A stretch of 64,000 nucleotides of DNA from Nostoc sp. JL34 (GTDB taxonomy: Bacteria; Cyanobacteriota; Cyanobacteriia; Cyanobacteriales; Nostocaceae): NCBI RefSeq assembly GCF_017114945.1, contig NZ_JABXKQ010000150.1:19593-83592 (forward strand), read 5' to 3'. Shown one piece after another: positions 52,565 through 62,393 of this stretch (position 1 is the stretch's first letter; each line of letters begins with the position of its first letter). The notes beneath the pieces are model-generated. The model did no database searches and was not told the DNA's origin. It saw only the letters and a list, made by a program, of their open reading frames with translations. The position numbers were made by a program, and so were the translations under genes.

Positions 52565-53590
52565 ATGCCCAACAACTTCGCTCTAGGTGACGGAAAACCT
52601 TGGAGCCGCCGTCAATTATTGAAGCTGGGCCTAGCAGGTGCTGGAGTAACTGGTGCAGCTGGACTTTGGCAGATGTTAAATCTACAAAGTCAGTCAATAG
52701 TCAAAGTGCCACCACTCGATAGGTCAGCATCTGACGAGGTTACTAACCCAATGAAGATGTTAAGGGATTTTGATTATGGAACGGTGAAGCAAGAAAATGG
52801 GCGGACTATCCGGGAATTTCAGTTAACTGCTGGTACTTCCATCATAAAACTCAATAGTGCTGTTTCTTACAACATCTGGGATTTAAACGGTCGCATACCA
52901 GGGCCAACGCTACGGGCTAAACAGGGCGATCGCATCCGGGTACTATTTCTCAACAATGCGGGACATTCTCACTCTTTGCATTTTCATGGCGTTCATCCGG
53001 CGGAAATGGATGGTATTCGCCCAATCAGCAATGGTAATGCCACAATTTATGAATTTGATGCTGAACCTTATGGCGTTCACTTATACCACTGCCATATTGA
53101 ACCAGTCACTCGTCACATCGCGAAGGGACTGTACGGAATGTTTATCATCGATCCACCTACTCCCCGTCCTCCGGCTGATGAAATCGTATTAGTGATGGGT
53201 GGGTATGACGTGAATGATGATAGCCATAATGATTATTACGCCTTCAACGGTCTGCCTCACTATTACATGCATCATCCCATTGGCATTTACAAAGATCAGT
53301 TGATTCGGCTGTATGTTCTTAACATTATTGAATACGATCCAGCAGTGACATTTCATCTCCATGCCAATTTCTTTGATGTCTATCGCTATGGCATGAGTAT
53401 GACTCCTAGCGAGAAAGCAGATGTGATTACGATGGGTGTTGCAGAAAGGCACATCTTGGAATTTGCTTTTCGTTACCCAGGTAAGTATATGTTTCATCCC
53501 CATCAGGATGCGATCGCAGAAAATGGTTGCATGGGTCAATTTGAAGTACTTACTGAGACAAACTCTCAAAATCCTGTGAAAAAATCCTGA
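52565..53590 (+). CDS. Two-domain multicopper oxidase, Tat-exported (probable ferroxidase)
   Basis: 341 residues. The N-terminus has a Tat signal (W-S-R-R-Q-L-L-K-L-G). Four copper motifs are present: L-H-F-H-G near residue 138, Y-H-C-H-I-E-P-V-T-R-H-I-A-K-G-L-Y-G-M-F near 175-194, F-H-L-H-A-N near 261 and F-H-P-H-Q-D near 311. The first domain has the full type 1 ligand set (Cys, His, Met) while the last motif has H-P-H and no Cys between. The type 1 copper is therefore in domain 1 only, the so-called type C two-domain oxidase. The neighbouring FTR1 permease makes iron(II) oxidation the likely task. The ATG is at 52565. Confidence 0.88.
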   Translation: MPNNFALGDGKPWSRRQLLKLGLAGAGVTGAAGLWQMLNLQSQSIVKVPPLDRSASDEVTNPMKMLRDFDYGTVKQENGRTIREFQLTAGTSIIKLNSAVSYNIWDLNGRIPGPTLRAKQGDRIRVLFLNNAGHSHSLHFHGVHPAEMDGIRPISNGNATIYEFDAEPYGVHLYHCHIEPVTRHIAKGLYGMFIIDPPTPRPPADEIVLVMGGYDVNDDSHNDYYAFNGLPHYYMHHPIGIYKDQLIRLYVLNIIEYDPAVTFHLHANFFDVYRYGMSMTPSEKADVITMGVAERHILEFAFRYPGKYMFHPHQDAIAENGCMGQFEVLTETNSQNPVKKS

Positions 53591-53760
53591 CAATATTATT
53601 AGTAATTCGTAATTAATTCATGAAATTTTTCAGCACTAGTTGATAAAAAGTATCATTATATGCAACAGTAAAATCTATGACAATCTGTCAAACAAACTAC
53701 TTTTTAGTAATAGTTTGAAAAGTTTCGATTAATACCTTTTTAGTTGTGTGAGGAGCAAAG

Positions 53761-54798
53761 ATGATCAGACTTCGTTATATCTGTTTAACAGCAGCAGCAG
53801 CCCTAATAGTTACATTGAGTTCCTGTAGCAGTACACCAACCGCAGAAAATCCATCAGCACCAGTTGCTACCCCTCAAGCTACAGAGGCAGTAAGTAATAA
53901 CAGTCATAGTGGTCACGGTGGCAAAGAAAAAATTAATATTAACAGCGCTATATTGTCAGAATTAGATAAGTTTGAAGCCAAACTAGGTGTTCCGGCTTTA
54001 TCGAACAAAATTCAGGCAAGTCGTCCATACGGTAGTCCAGAAGATTTAGTTACTAAAAAAGTAATTACTCAAGAACAGTTCGACCAAATTAAAGATCAGG
54101 TTAGTGTTCAGGAAGTAGTACTTACAGGTGAGGCGAAAGATGTTGACTATATGTCTAAATTAGGCTTAATGAAAGGGCATCTTTTGGTAGCACAAGAACT
54201 GCTGGATCAAAATCAGCCGAAACAAGCAGAACCTCATATTGGACATCCAGTTGAGGAGATTTACGTTGACGTAGAAGAACAATTGAATGAGCGCAAAGTC
54301 AAAGAATTTAAAACAACTTTGGTGAGTTTGCAAGATTTAGTGAAATCTAATCCGAAGGATAGCAAAGTTAAAACTAATTTTACTTCTTCAGTGCAAGCAG
54401 TTGATGGAGCGATCGCGGCATTGCCAGCAGATCAACGCTCAAAACCCGGATTTGCGCTCCAGGTAATTAACGAACTACTAGATTCAGCCAACTCCGAATA
54501 TGGCGCTGCGATCGCAAATGGTAAAGTAACCGCGCCAATTGAGTATCAAGACTCCCGTGGTTTTGTCTTTTACGCCAATGAATTATACAAAGGAATTTCT
54601 AGTCAAGTAGCTCAAGCAGATCCCGAAGCACACAAAGCGATCGACACTAGTTTTGCTGAACTAATAAAAGTTTGGCCCTCTGCCATCCCACCAGCAAAAG
54701 CAGTCAAAATTCCTACTGATGTTACCAAACTGGTGAAAACCATTGAGGAAAACTCTCAAAAAGTGGTTGACAAATCCAATACCCAAGCACAACGATAA
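53761..54798 (+). CDS. Lipoprotein with helix-hairpin-helix segment and helical domain
   Basis: 345 residues, with GAGGAGC before the ATG. The lipoprotein signal ends L-S-S-C-S-S. A His-rich linker (N-S-H-S-G-H-G-G) follows. Residues 58-120 read I-N-S-A-I-L-S-E-L-D-K-F-E and G-S-P-E-D-L-V-T-K-K-V-I-T, a ComEA-like helix-hairpin-helix unit. The remaining 220 residues are helical, with P-H-I-G-H-P-V-E-E-I-Y near 159-169. Those paired His and Glu residues resemble metal ligands of periplasmic proteins such as EfeO, though I cannot claim the family. A periplasmic iron carrier between ferroxidase and permease is a plausible role. Confidence 0.65.
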   Translation: MIRLRYICLTAAAALIVTLSSCSSTPTAENPSAPVATPQATEAVSNNSHSGHGGKEKININSAILSELDKFEAKLGVPALSNKIQASRPYGSPEDLVTKKVITQEQFDQIKDQVSVQEVVLTGEAKDVDYMSKLGLMKGHLLVAQELLDQNQPKQAEPHIGHPVEEIYVDVEEQLNERKVKEFKTTLVSLQDLVKSNPKDSKVKTNFTSSVQAVDGAIAALPADQRSKPGFALQVINELLDSANSEYGAAIANGKVTAPIEYQDSRGFVFYANELYKGISSQVAQADPEAHKAIDTSFAELIKVWPSAIPPAKAVKIPTDVTKLVKTIEENSQKVVDKSNTQAQR

Positions 54799-54963
54799 CA
54801 CTTTAATTTAATGGAAAGTATAGGTTGAGGAGTTTAAAATAGTTAAAAGTTAGAAGTTATGAATTATGAGTTATGAATCCCGATCTACTAACTCCTAACT
54901 TTCAACTCCTCACTTCTAACTTCTAACTAATTACCTTCCATTCGTTACTTTAACTAACAACTG

Positions 54964-55398
54964 ATGCAAGAACTTGACCATAAAAAGACTATTGACCTGC
55001 TGAACGCCATCATGGAATTTGAACTAGCAGGAGTAGTACGCTACACACATTATTCTTTGATGGTAACTGGCCCTAACCGTATTCCAATTGTGGCTTTTTT
55101 CAAAGCACAGGCAAGTGAATCTTTACTTCATGCCGAACAAGTGGGAGAAATTCTCACCGGTTTAGATGGGCATCCCTCCCTGAAAATTGCCCCAATGGAA
55201 GAAACCTACCAGCATAAAGTCAAGGATATCTTGGAAGAAAGCTTATCCCATGAAAAGAAGGCATTGGATCTGTATAAAAAATTGCTCGATACCGTCACCA
55301 ATGCCAGTATTTACCTTGAAGAATTCGCTCGTGGCATGATTGGGCAAGAAGAGATGCATAATCTCGAACTGAAAAAGATGCTACGCGATTTTGGTTAA
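54964..55398 (+). CDS. Ferritin-like protein (bacterioferritin/Dps-type)
   Basis: 144 residues forming a four-helix bundle. Metal-ligand candidates follow the ferritin-like pattern: E in I-M-E-F-E-L-A-G near residue 18-20, A-S-E-S-L-L-H-A-E-Q near 50-59, E-E-S-L-S-H-E-K-K near 90-98, and G-Q-E-E-M-H-N-L-E near 127-135. It resembles bacterioferritin-type proteins but has no obvious haem-ligand Met at the usual position that I could confirm. No signal peptide, so it would store or buffer iron in the cytoplasm. The 165 bases before it carry GTTAAAAGTTAGAAGTTATG-type repeats. Confidence 0.82.
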   Translation: MQELDHKKTIDLLNAIMEFELAGVVRYTHYSLMVTGPNRIPIVAFFKAQASESLLHAEQVGEILTGLDGHPSLKIAPMEETYQHKVKDILEESLSHEKKALDLYKKLLDTVTNASIYLEEFARGMIGQEEMHNLELKKMLRDFG

Positions 55399-55561
55399 TA
55401 GTCATTAGTCCTTAGTGATTAATTATTGGCTAAAGACTAATAATAAAGATAGAAGTCTGAACGGAGCTAAAAACCGGAGCGGAGGAAACCTCCTCTCTGG
55501 ATTTTTCAATATTTGGCTTCTGACCATAATAACTTTGGGGACAAAAGACAAAGGACAAAAG

Positions 55562-56530
55562 ATGAATTTTAGTACTGCTCTACCTACTTTTGTAATAACG
55601 CTCCGAGAAGGAGTGGAAGCTGCCCTCGTTGTTGGCATTGTGCTAGCTTTGCTGAAAAAAGCGAAACAATCCCGACTCAACTCTTGGGTATATGCTGGTG
55701 TGGGCGTTGGCATTGTCGTCAGTGCCTTAATAGGTGTGCTATTCAGTTGGGTAATTCAAGTACTGGGAGCCGCGAATCCTCAATACACCACCGTAGTTGA
55801 GCCAGCACTAGAAGGTGTGTTTAGTGTGTTAGCGATCGCAATGCTCAGTTGGATGCTAATCTGGATGACTAAACAAGCCAGATTCATGAAAGCGACAGTT
55901 GAGGGAGCAGTAACAGAAGCACTGACACAAAACTCAAATGCTGGTTGGGGTGTTTTTACTCTAATTTTAATTGCCGTTGTCCGGGAAGGCTTTGAAACTG
56001 TTCTGTTCGTTGCAGCTAATTTTCAACAGGGATTAATGCCAGCATTGGGCGCTGTTGCTGGTTTGGTAGCGGCATCTGCTATTGGGGTGCTGCTATTTAA
56101 ATGGGGTGTCAAAATTAATATCCGCCAGTTTTTCCAGGTAATGGGCGTTTTATTAGTGTTGATTGTGGCTGGGTTGGTAGTTTCAGCCTTGAAACACTTT
56201 GACGAAGCTGTAGCTAACCTTGCCCTTAGCAGTCGTGCCACAGAAAGCCTTTGTTTCTATTACGAACGCTTTACAAAAGTCCACTCCTGTATTTTGGGGC
56301 CAATGGTTTCCAATACTTCCACAATCTTACCTGACGAACAGTTTCCTGGGATTATTCTCAAATCTTTATTTGGCTATAGAGACAATCTCTATCTTGTGCA
56401 AGCAGTGGGATATGTGGCATTTTTACTCACCATTGGAGGACTGTATTTCCGCAGCCTTGGGGGTGCTTCTCCTGAAGGTAAAAAGAATATCCCCTTTGGT
56501 CAAAAACCAATTAGTTCTGCAAAAGATTAA
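55562..56530 (+). CDS. FTR1 family iron permease
   Basis: 322 residues from the ATG at 55562; an in-frame extension to 55415 consists of repeat-like DNA and is unlikely. Seven membrane helices are predicted. The two iron-binding R-E-x-x-E motifs are R-E-G-V-E near residue 14 and R-E-G-F-E near 144, the hallmark of FTR1/EfeU. Yeast Ftr1 works with the multicopper ferroxidase Fet3; the same pairing occurs here, with the oxidase three genes upstream. The C-terminal part has C-F-Y-Y-E-R-F and L-G-P-M-V-S-N-T. Convergent with the FecB-type gene. Confidence 0.92.
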   Translation: MNFSTALPTFVITLREGVEAALVVGIVLALLKKAKQSRLNSWVYAGVGVGIVVSALIGVLFSWVIQVLGAANPQYTTVVEPALEGVFSVLAIAMLSWMLIWMTKQARFMKATVEGAVTEALTQNSNAGWGVFTLILIAVVREGFETVLFVAANFQQGLMPALGAVAGLVAASAIGVLLFKWGVKINIRQFFQVMGVLLVLIVAGLVVSALKHFDEAVANLALSSRATESLCFYYERFTKVHSCILGPMVSNTSTILPDEQFPGIILKSLFGYRDNLYLVQAVGYVAFLLTIGGLYFRSLGGASPEGKKNIPFGQKPISSAKD

Positions 56531-56537
56531 AACCCAT

Positions 56538-56570
56538 AGTGTTTGAGTTACATATTGGCACTCAAACACT
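56538..56570. terminator. Hairpin between convergent FTR1 and FecB-type genes
   Basis: AGTGTTTGAGT (56538-56548) and its exact reverse complement ACTCAAACACT (56560-56570) enclose an 11-base loop. It begins 8 bases after the FTR1 stop and is well placed to end both convergent transcripts, although no long T run follows. Confidence 0.6.
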
Positions 56571-56602
56571 AATCTATCAAACTGTTCGTATAGCATATTA
56601 AG

Positions 56603-57538
56603 CTAAGTGCCCTGTGGTGCAAACAACGCTTGCTTAAGCTGCTGACAAGCCTTTTCAATTGCATCTATACTACCTGGATTCACCAGACCAAAATAATCAA
56701 ACACATAGACTCGGTTATTTTTAGTTGCTTGTAGTTGCTGCCAAAAAGCTTCCTTTTTCAACGAATCTAAAAGCGCTGCTTCCGAATTTCCTTGCGGAGG
56801 ATTAACCAAAATGATCACCTCTGGATTTGCTTCTAAAACTTTCTCAGCCGAAAGTGTCACATAGCCGCCAACTGGACTTTTACCTTGTAAATCTGCTGCT
56901 ATATTTTTCGCCTGGAATTTCGCCAGTAAATCCCCTGCCCAACTGTTTTTATTCGGTGCTAAAATTGGTTGACGACTAACCAGTGCTAGTGTAGAAGGAC
57001 TTTGAGTTGGCTTATCTGGCAAGAAAGTTTTATAACGATTTAACAAAGGCTGAGGTTCGGCATTAATTAACCCAGCAAGTTTTTTAGTAAGTTCTTGTAG
57101 AGATTCCCAGCTATTCACCTTAGTGAGCAAAGTTTGAATTCCTAGCTGCTGAAGTTTTTGAATTGGAATGTTAGAAAAACCTTCAGCACCAATAACTAAA
57201 TCTGGTTTGAGGGCTACCACTTTCTCTAAATTTGGCGGATTTTGCCCTTCACTAACACGCGGGATATCTTTAAATCTTGAGTCATTCTTAAATAATTTAC
57301 TACCAGTGATTCCGACAATTTTTGTTTGATTGAGTCGAGAGATAATGTCAGCAGAAAGAGAAGAAAGAGCAACAACTCTTTTTGCCGATCCTTTTGGTAA
57401 TTGCTGAGAGTTCGTGTTAGTCGTTTCAATAGGGTTTGTGACTTCTTTTTGTAGCTGCTGAGTATTTGCAGTGGTGCAAGCAACTAAAACTATACTCAAC
57501 AAAATTGCTAAAGCAGATAAGAGCCTACGACGATGCAT
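56603..57538 (-). CDS. FecB/BtuF-type ABC transporter substrate-binding lipoprotein
   Basis: 311 residues. A lipoprotein signal ends L-V-A-C-T-T. The mature part has the two-lobed class III binding-protein shape: R-V-V-A-L-S-S-L-S-A-D-I near residue 53, L-K-P-D-L-V-I-G-A-E-G near 109-119, the long connecting helix, and A-N-P-E-V-I-I-L-V-N-P-P near 245. These proteins deliver ferric siderophores, haem or cobalamin to an ABC importer. No permease or ATPase genes are adjacent. Facing an FTR1 permease gene, an iron chelate is the likely ligand, but this cannot be fixed from sequence. Confidence 0.85.
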   Translation of the reverse strand: MHRRRLLSALAILLSIVLVACTTANTQQLQKEVTNPIETTNTNSQQLPKGSAKRVVALSSLSADIISRLNQTKIVGITGSKLFKNDSRFKDIPRVSEGQNPPNLEKVVALKPDLVIGAEGFSNIPIQKLQQLGIQTLLTKVNSWESLQELTKKLAGLINAEPQPLLNRYKTFLPDKPTQSPSTLALVSRQPILAPNKNSWAGDLLAKFQAKNIAADLQGKSPVGGYVTLSAEKVLEANPEVIILVNPPQGNSEAALLDSLKKEAFWQQLQATKNNRVYVFDYFGLVNPGSIDAIEKACQQLKQALFAPQGT

Positions 57539-57654
57539 ATTAAAATTCCTTCTGGGGTAAGAATGATATAAGATTGATATCGATTAGGGCTGTTGTAACT
57601 GCTAACACAGATGTACACCTATCCCAATGTAATTGTTTCAATCCCCAGTTAAAC

Positions 57655-60600
57655 TTACTTCGTCTCCATCCAATTTTCACCAACACGCGCCTCCACAAGC
57701 AAAGGCACACTCAACTGGACTGCATTTTCCATCACCGACTTAATTTGTAGTTGTAACTCTTCCCACTCATCAGGGGGAATTTCAAACACTAATTCATCGT
57801 GAACTTGCAACAACAAACGCGCTTGATATTTCTTCAAAACCTCATGCAATCTCACCATTGCAATTTTGATAATATCAGCGTTAGAACCTTGAATTGGTGC
57901 ATTAGCAGCAGAGCGTAATAAACCTGCATCATAAGCACCCAAATTCTTCAATTTACTCAGATCAATATCTTCTGGGTTACTGCCTTTTAATTTACGTAAA
58001 CTGTTATTAGTAAAGTCAAAATAACGACGGCGACCGAAAATAGTTTCTACATAACCAAGAGCGATCGCTTCTTTTTTCACTCGCTCCAAATATGCAAATA
58101 CTTTCGGATATCGTTCATTAAACCGCTTAATAAACTCGTTGGCAATGCTTTTATCTATCCCAGTTGAGCGCGAAAATCTCAGAGAACCCATTCCATAAAT
58201 CACCCCAAAATTGATAGTTTTCGCCATCCCTCGTTCTTCTGAGGTTATATTTTCTTTTTCAAACACTAACCGCGCGGTAACAGTATGAACATCTTCATTT
58301 TGCTGATATGCTTGCACCAATATCGGCTCTTGACTCAAATGAGCCAAAATCCGCAATTCAATTTGTGAGTAATCAGCAGCCACCATTAGCCATCCAGCTT
58401 CTGGCAAAAATGCCTTCCGAATTTGGCGACTAAAAGCTGTACGAATGGGGATATTTTGCAAATTCGGATTAGAAGAAGATAACCTGCCAGTTGATGTTGC
58501 TGCTTGATTAAAATCAGTATGCACCCGTTGGGTATCTGCACGCACCAATGCTGGCAATGCATCAACATAAGTAGACTTTAATTTAGATAGAGTACGATAC
58601 TCAATGATCGCCTCAACAAATCCAGTGTTATCATCTTCTTGAAGTCTTTCTAATGTTGCAGCGTCTGTAGAGAAGCCAGTTTGAATTTTACGAGAATGTC
58701 TAGTACTTAATCCTAACTTTTCAAACAATATTTGGCTCAATTGCTTGGGAGAACCCAAGTTAAAATTTTCCCCAGCTATTTCAGTTGCTTCCTCTTTTAA
58801 CCTGGCTAACTCAGTTTCTAAATGCTGCGAAAGTTCTTGTAAATAAGCCGAATTAATGCGAACGCCTGTATATTCCATTTGGGCTAAAACTGCTTCTAGT
58901 GGCTGTTCCACTTCCACCAATAGCTTAGACAAAGCTGGAATTTTCTCTAGATCCTCGCGCAATTTTGGCACTAAACCAAAGGTAGAATAAGCATCCATCC
59001 CGCAGTAATCTGCGACAGATGCAATATCTATATCAGCGATAGTTTTGCCTTTAGGAACTAAATCTAAGTAACTTTTTGCTATCAATCCCAAATATCGCTG
59101 CGACAAATCCATCAAATTATGACTTGAATCGGGATTTAGTATATAACTTGCCAGCATGGGATCAAACACCACTCCTGCCAAGCTAATTCCTTGACACCTG
59201 AGAACTAAGCGGTCAAATTTGGCATTTTGTAGAGCTTTGGGATAATCGGCACTTTCGAGAATTGGGCGTAATGCTTCCAGCACCAAATCTTTATGCAAAT
59301 TTTCCCCAGTTTTGTGCCCCACAGGAATATAGGCTACTTCATCTGGTTTAGTTCCCCAACAGCAACCAATTCCTACTAACTCAGCATCTCTTGGTTCTAA
59401 AGCGGTAGTTTCAGTATCCCAAGCAACGGGTGTTTTTAGATTAGTGAATTTTTGCAAAAGTTTCACTAACTCAGTTAATTTGGCTTCGGTGTTGATGATG
59501 CTTGGTGTAATTGGGGAAGTAGATTGTTGTGGAACTGCTGCTGTATCACTAGCACTGAAAAACCACAAATCATTATCTTCATCAGCACTGAATTCTGAAT
59601 TAGTAGAGTTAGGATTACTTGCGTCTATTTTGGCTTCTTGTTTTTCTTCAACTTTGCCCCCAAAACGTTGCTGTAGGTCGTTGATTCTGCCTAAAAAAGA
59701 CTTGAATTCTAGTTTTTCTAAAATTGGTGATAAGACGCTTGTATCAAACCCTTTTAATTTACAATCTTCTAAATCAAATTCTATAGGAACATCTAAAACT
59801 ATGGTTGCCAAATAGCGAGACTTCTCGGCATCTTCTTTACCCGCTGCCAGTTTTTTCTGAGTTGCGCCTTTAATTTCATCTAAAGCAGCATAAACATTCT
59901 CAAGTGAACCATAGCTATTCAGCAACTGTACTGCTGTTTTTTCCCCAATTCCCTTGACACCAGGAATATTATCTGATTTATCACCACAAAGAGCTTTGAA
60001 ATCAACAATTTGTGAAGGTAAAACGCCCATCTTCTCTTTGACTTGTTCTGCTTCAAATTCTGTGATGCTATTTGTAGAGCGTTTTAGAGCATCTGGACTA
60101 AAATTCAGAACAGTGATTTCTTTGTCAGAATCGATTAGTTGAAATAAATCGCGATCGCCAGTGAGAATCTTTACCCTATACCCAGCAGCAGTTACTCTCT
60201 GTGCTAAGGTTCCCAAAATATCATCAGCCTCAAAACCAGGAGCAGTGAAAAAGGGTAGATTGAAGCCATTTAGCAACTCATGCAGGTTTGCTAAGTCGGG
60301 AATGAAGTCTTCTGGCGTTTCCGGGCGATCGGCTTTATAAGTCTCGTCAGCTTCGTGGCGAAAAGTTGCCTCAGCCAAATCAAAAGCGATCGCCATTGCT
60401 TGGGGCTGTTGTGTTGCCATTACTTCCAACAGGCACTTCACAAAACCAAAACATATACTGGTGGGAATCCCCGTTTTGGTACGCAGTCCTCCATCGCGCC
60501 CTTTGGCGAAAGCAAAATATGAACGATAGGCCAGAGAGTGTCCATCGACAAGGATGAACGTGGGGCGTGTTGCAGTTGCAGAAGTGAAAGTTTCAGACAT
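57655..60600 (-). CDS. polA: DNA polymerase I
   Basis: 981 residues, as in other cyanobacteria. The three domains are in order. The 5' nuclease at 1-300 has V-D-G-H-S-L-A-Y-R and G-D-K-S-D-N-I-P-G-V-K-G-I-G. The 3'-5' exonuclease fold at about 370-580 retains D-T-E-T near residue 398-401 and D-Y-C-G-M-D-A-Y-S. The polymerase at about 600-981 has D-Y-S-Q-I-E-L-R (motif A), K-T-I-N-F-G-V-I-Y-G-M (motif B) and V-H-D-E-L-V-F-E (motif C). Proofreading residues appear kept. It serves repair and Okazaki fragment processing. Transcribed alone. Confidence 0.96.
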   Translation of the reverse strand: MSETFTSATATRPTFILVDGHSLAYRSYFAFAKGRDGGLRTKTGIPTSICFGFVKCLLEVMATQQPQAMAIAFDLAEATFRHEADETYKADRPETPEDFIPDLANLHELLNGFNLPFFTAPGFEADDILGTLAQRVTAAGYRVKILTGDRDLFQLIDSDKEITVLNFSPDALKRSTNSITEFEAEQVKEKMGVLPSQIVDFKALCGDKSDNIPGVKGIGEKTAVQLLNSYGSLENVYAALDEIKGATQKKLAAGKEDAEKSRYLATIVLDVPIEFDLEDCKLKGFDTSVLSPILEKLEFKSFLGRINDLQQRFGGKVEEKQEAKIDASNPNSTNSEFSADEDNDLWFFSASDTAAVPQQSTSPITPSIINTEAKLTELVKLLQKFTNLKTPVAWDTETTALEPRDAELVGIGCCWGTKPDEVAYIPVGHKTGENLHKDLVLEALRPILESADYPKALQNAKFDRLVLRCQGISLAGVVFDPMLASYILNPDSSHNLMDLSQRYLGLIAKSYLDLVPKGKTIADIDIASVADYCGMDAYSTFGLVPKLREDLEKIPALSKLLVEVEQPLEAVLAQMEYTGVRINSAYLQELSQHLETELARLKEEATEIAGENFNLGSPKQLSQILFEKLGLSTRHSRKIQTGFSTDAATLERLQEDDNTGFVEAIIEYRTLSKLKSTYVDALPALVRADTQRVHTDFNQAATSTGRLSSSNPNLQNIPIRTAFSRQIRKAFLPEAGWLMVAADYSQIELRILAHLSQEPILVQAYQQNEDVHTVTARLVFEKENITSEERGMAKTINFGVIYGMGSLRFSRSTGIDKSIANEFIKRFNERYPKVFAYLERVKKEAIALGYVETIFGRRRYFDFTNNSLRKLKGSNPEDIDLSKLKNLGAYDAGLLRSAANAPIQGSNADIIKIAMVRLHEVLKKYQARLLLQVHDELVFEIPPDEWEELQLQIKSVMENAVQLSVPLLVEARVGENWMETK

Positions 60601-61152
60601 AGCCCTATTTTAGCCAGAAGCTTTGTCACATAGTTAGCAATTTCAGATGCTCGTTTAGCTTGGCTTTGGTAACAATAGCCCAGTTTTTGCATACCAATCG
60701 CTCCTGCATATAATTTTAGACAAAGTGATGTCTACGCATTTGCAGCTTTAGTACGGAAACCAAGTAGAACCAACTTTTGGCAGGGATATTAGCCCAATTA
60801 AGTACGTGAGTATAAGCATAGTAACCAGATAGTAACTAGATCGCCAACTTCTCACTAGAAATCGGGGATCTATCTCCTGAGCGTTTTATGTTTAATTCAG
60901 TTGACCTAGCTTACTTCTCAGGAACCAACAAAAATAACTTAATATTTCGACATAAGATTACGACTATCAAAACCTCTTTGCCTTAACAAAACTTTATATA
61001 TACCAATAAAAAAGTCTATTTATTGAAGGAATTTGAACATAATAACTTTACATAAAGTTACGTGTATTTATCAAGACTACAAGCAAAATTTCAGAGTTAG
61101 AAATAAGTTAGTAATCCCGTAATGATTCGTTTTAGAAAAGCATCTTCCATCC
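60601..61152. other. Intergenic region between polA and the PEP-CTERM gene
   Basis: 550 A/T-rich bases, no coding frame of interest. It should contain the divergent promoters of both genes. A long leader for the exported protein is possible; no known RNA element recognised. Confidence 0.4.
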
Positions 61153-61863
61153 ATGACAACAAAACTATTTAACACTCTCGCGGCTGCCACAACTTTGGCT
61201 GGAATTGTTGCAACATCTGGAGTGGCTAATGCAGCTTCTCTCTCGTACACCAGTTCCACTAATTACGATTTTACAGATATCATTGATGCACCCCTGAGCG
61301 TCCAAAAATTTGACTCATCTTTAGGCACACTCCAAGGTGTAACAATAGAATTTACTGGCGACATCTCTGGTAATGCAGGCTTTGAAAATTACAGGAATCC
61401 AGCCGCGACTTCGGTGACAGTAAATCTGACCAGTCTACTCAGCTTAGAACTGAATAATCAGTCTCTGTTTGCACTCAATCCACAATATACTTCCAGTTAC
61501 CAAGTTGCTAAATATGACGGTAACCTTGATTATAGTGGTACCTCTGGAAAGACTCTTTCTAACTTAACTGCCACACAATCGGGTATCCAGTCTTCCACTA
61601 ATACGCAATTTTTGCAGTCTTTCATTGGTAATGGCAACGTAGACTTTTTATTCTCAGCTCTAGCTAATTCAGTAGTTACAGGATCGGGCAATATGAGATC
61701 CTATATTGATACATACGCAAAAGCAGGTATCAAAGTAACTTATAATTATGATGATGTGAAATCAGTACCTGAACCCTCTGCTACACTTGGAGTTGGTTTA
61801 ATTGCTGGGCTTTGTCTGTTGTCACAACGCAAAAAAAGCTGGCTTAAGATGTCCAATTCATAG
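61153..61863 (+). CDS. PEP-CTERM sorting-domain exported protein
   Basis: 236 residues. The signal peptide ends A-N-A-A near residue 28. The mature domain is beta-rich and low in Cys, with L-S-V-Q-K-F-D-S-S-L-G-T-L-Q-G-V near 48-63, a pattern seen in choice-of-anchor proteins. The C-terminus has the sorting signal V-P-E-P-S-A-T, a membrane helix (G-V-G-L-I-A-G-L-C-L-L-S) and a basic tail (R-K-K-S-W). PEP-CTERM proteins are processed by exosortase and tied to exopolysaccharide. No exosortase gene is nearby. A clear terminator follows. Confidence 0.88.
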   Translation: MTTKLFNTLAAATTLAGIVATSGVANAASLSYTSSTNYDFTDIIDAPLSVQKFDSSLGTLQGVTIEFTGDISGNAGFENYRNPAATSVTVNLTSLLSLELNNQSLFALNPQYTSSYQVAKYDGNLDYSGTSGKTLSNLTATQSGIQSSTNTQFLQSFIGNGNVDFLFSALANSVVTGSGNMRSYIDTYAKAGIKVTYNYDDVKSVPEPSATLGVGLIAGLCLLSQRKKSWLKMSNS

Positions 61864-61931
61864 ACTTTCTTGAATAGATAGGTTTTTCTCATCCCATCTA
61901 TCGGTCAGTCCATCTAATTTAAATTAAAATG

Positions 61932-61959
61932 CCCGATTTTTTCGAGAATCGGGTTTTTT
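61932..61959 (+). terminator. Rho-independent terminator of the PEP-CTERM gene
   Basis: CCCGATT, an 8-to-10-base loop and AATCGGG followed by TTTTTT form a textbook terminator 70 bases after the stop codon. Confidence 0.92.
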
Positions 61960-62393
61960 GTTGCGCCTATTAGCTAGAATTTTTCATCCTTTTTAACTAA
62001 ATCCAAAATCCTCAGAGCAAGTGGATTGCTCGCTGGCGTCAGTCTAAAATCTAAAATTGTGTGATATCAATTAAAAAAAAGAATGTGACAGATACAAGCC
62101 TAGAAACCCAGATAAAATTTAGAAAGCTAAATTTTTAATTTTTAATTGGTATGACTCAGCATCCTCACGGTTGAGAAATTAGGTTCTCTAATCAACCCAA
62201 TTTTTTCTAGTACTCAAGTCGGCACAATAAAACCAAACTGTGTAAAAAAAAGTAAATAAGGCTCAAACTCTTTTTCCCCCTGCTCCCTGCCCCCTGCCTT
62301 ATCCCAACGATAATTATTTACGCCTACCTACTTACTCCCCACTTGTCGCTAGAGCCTGTTAACCTCTTACTGGAACTTAAAATCTAGGAAATT
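61960..62393. other. Intergenic region without a gene
   Basis: A/T-rich, with AAATTTTTAATTTTTAATTGG near 62128 and a CCCCCTGCTCCCTGCCCCCTGCC repeat near 62276-62298. No gene or RNA recognised. It should carry the promoter of the HAD gene. Confidence 0.4.

Noticed and set aside
55415..55561. 49-residue N-terminal extension of the FTR1 permease
   Set aside because: It is built from repeat-like DNA, and the first R-E-G-V-E helix starts properly at the ATG 55562.
57550..57590. Fur-box-like GATATC/GATATAAG sequence before the FecB-type gene
   Set aside because: Only about 9 of 19 positions match the consensus by eye, no better than chance in A/T-rich DNA.
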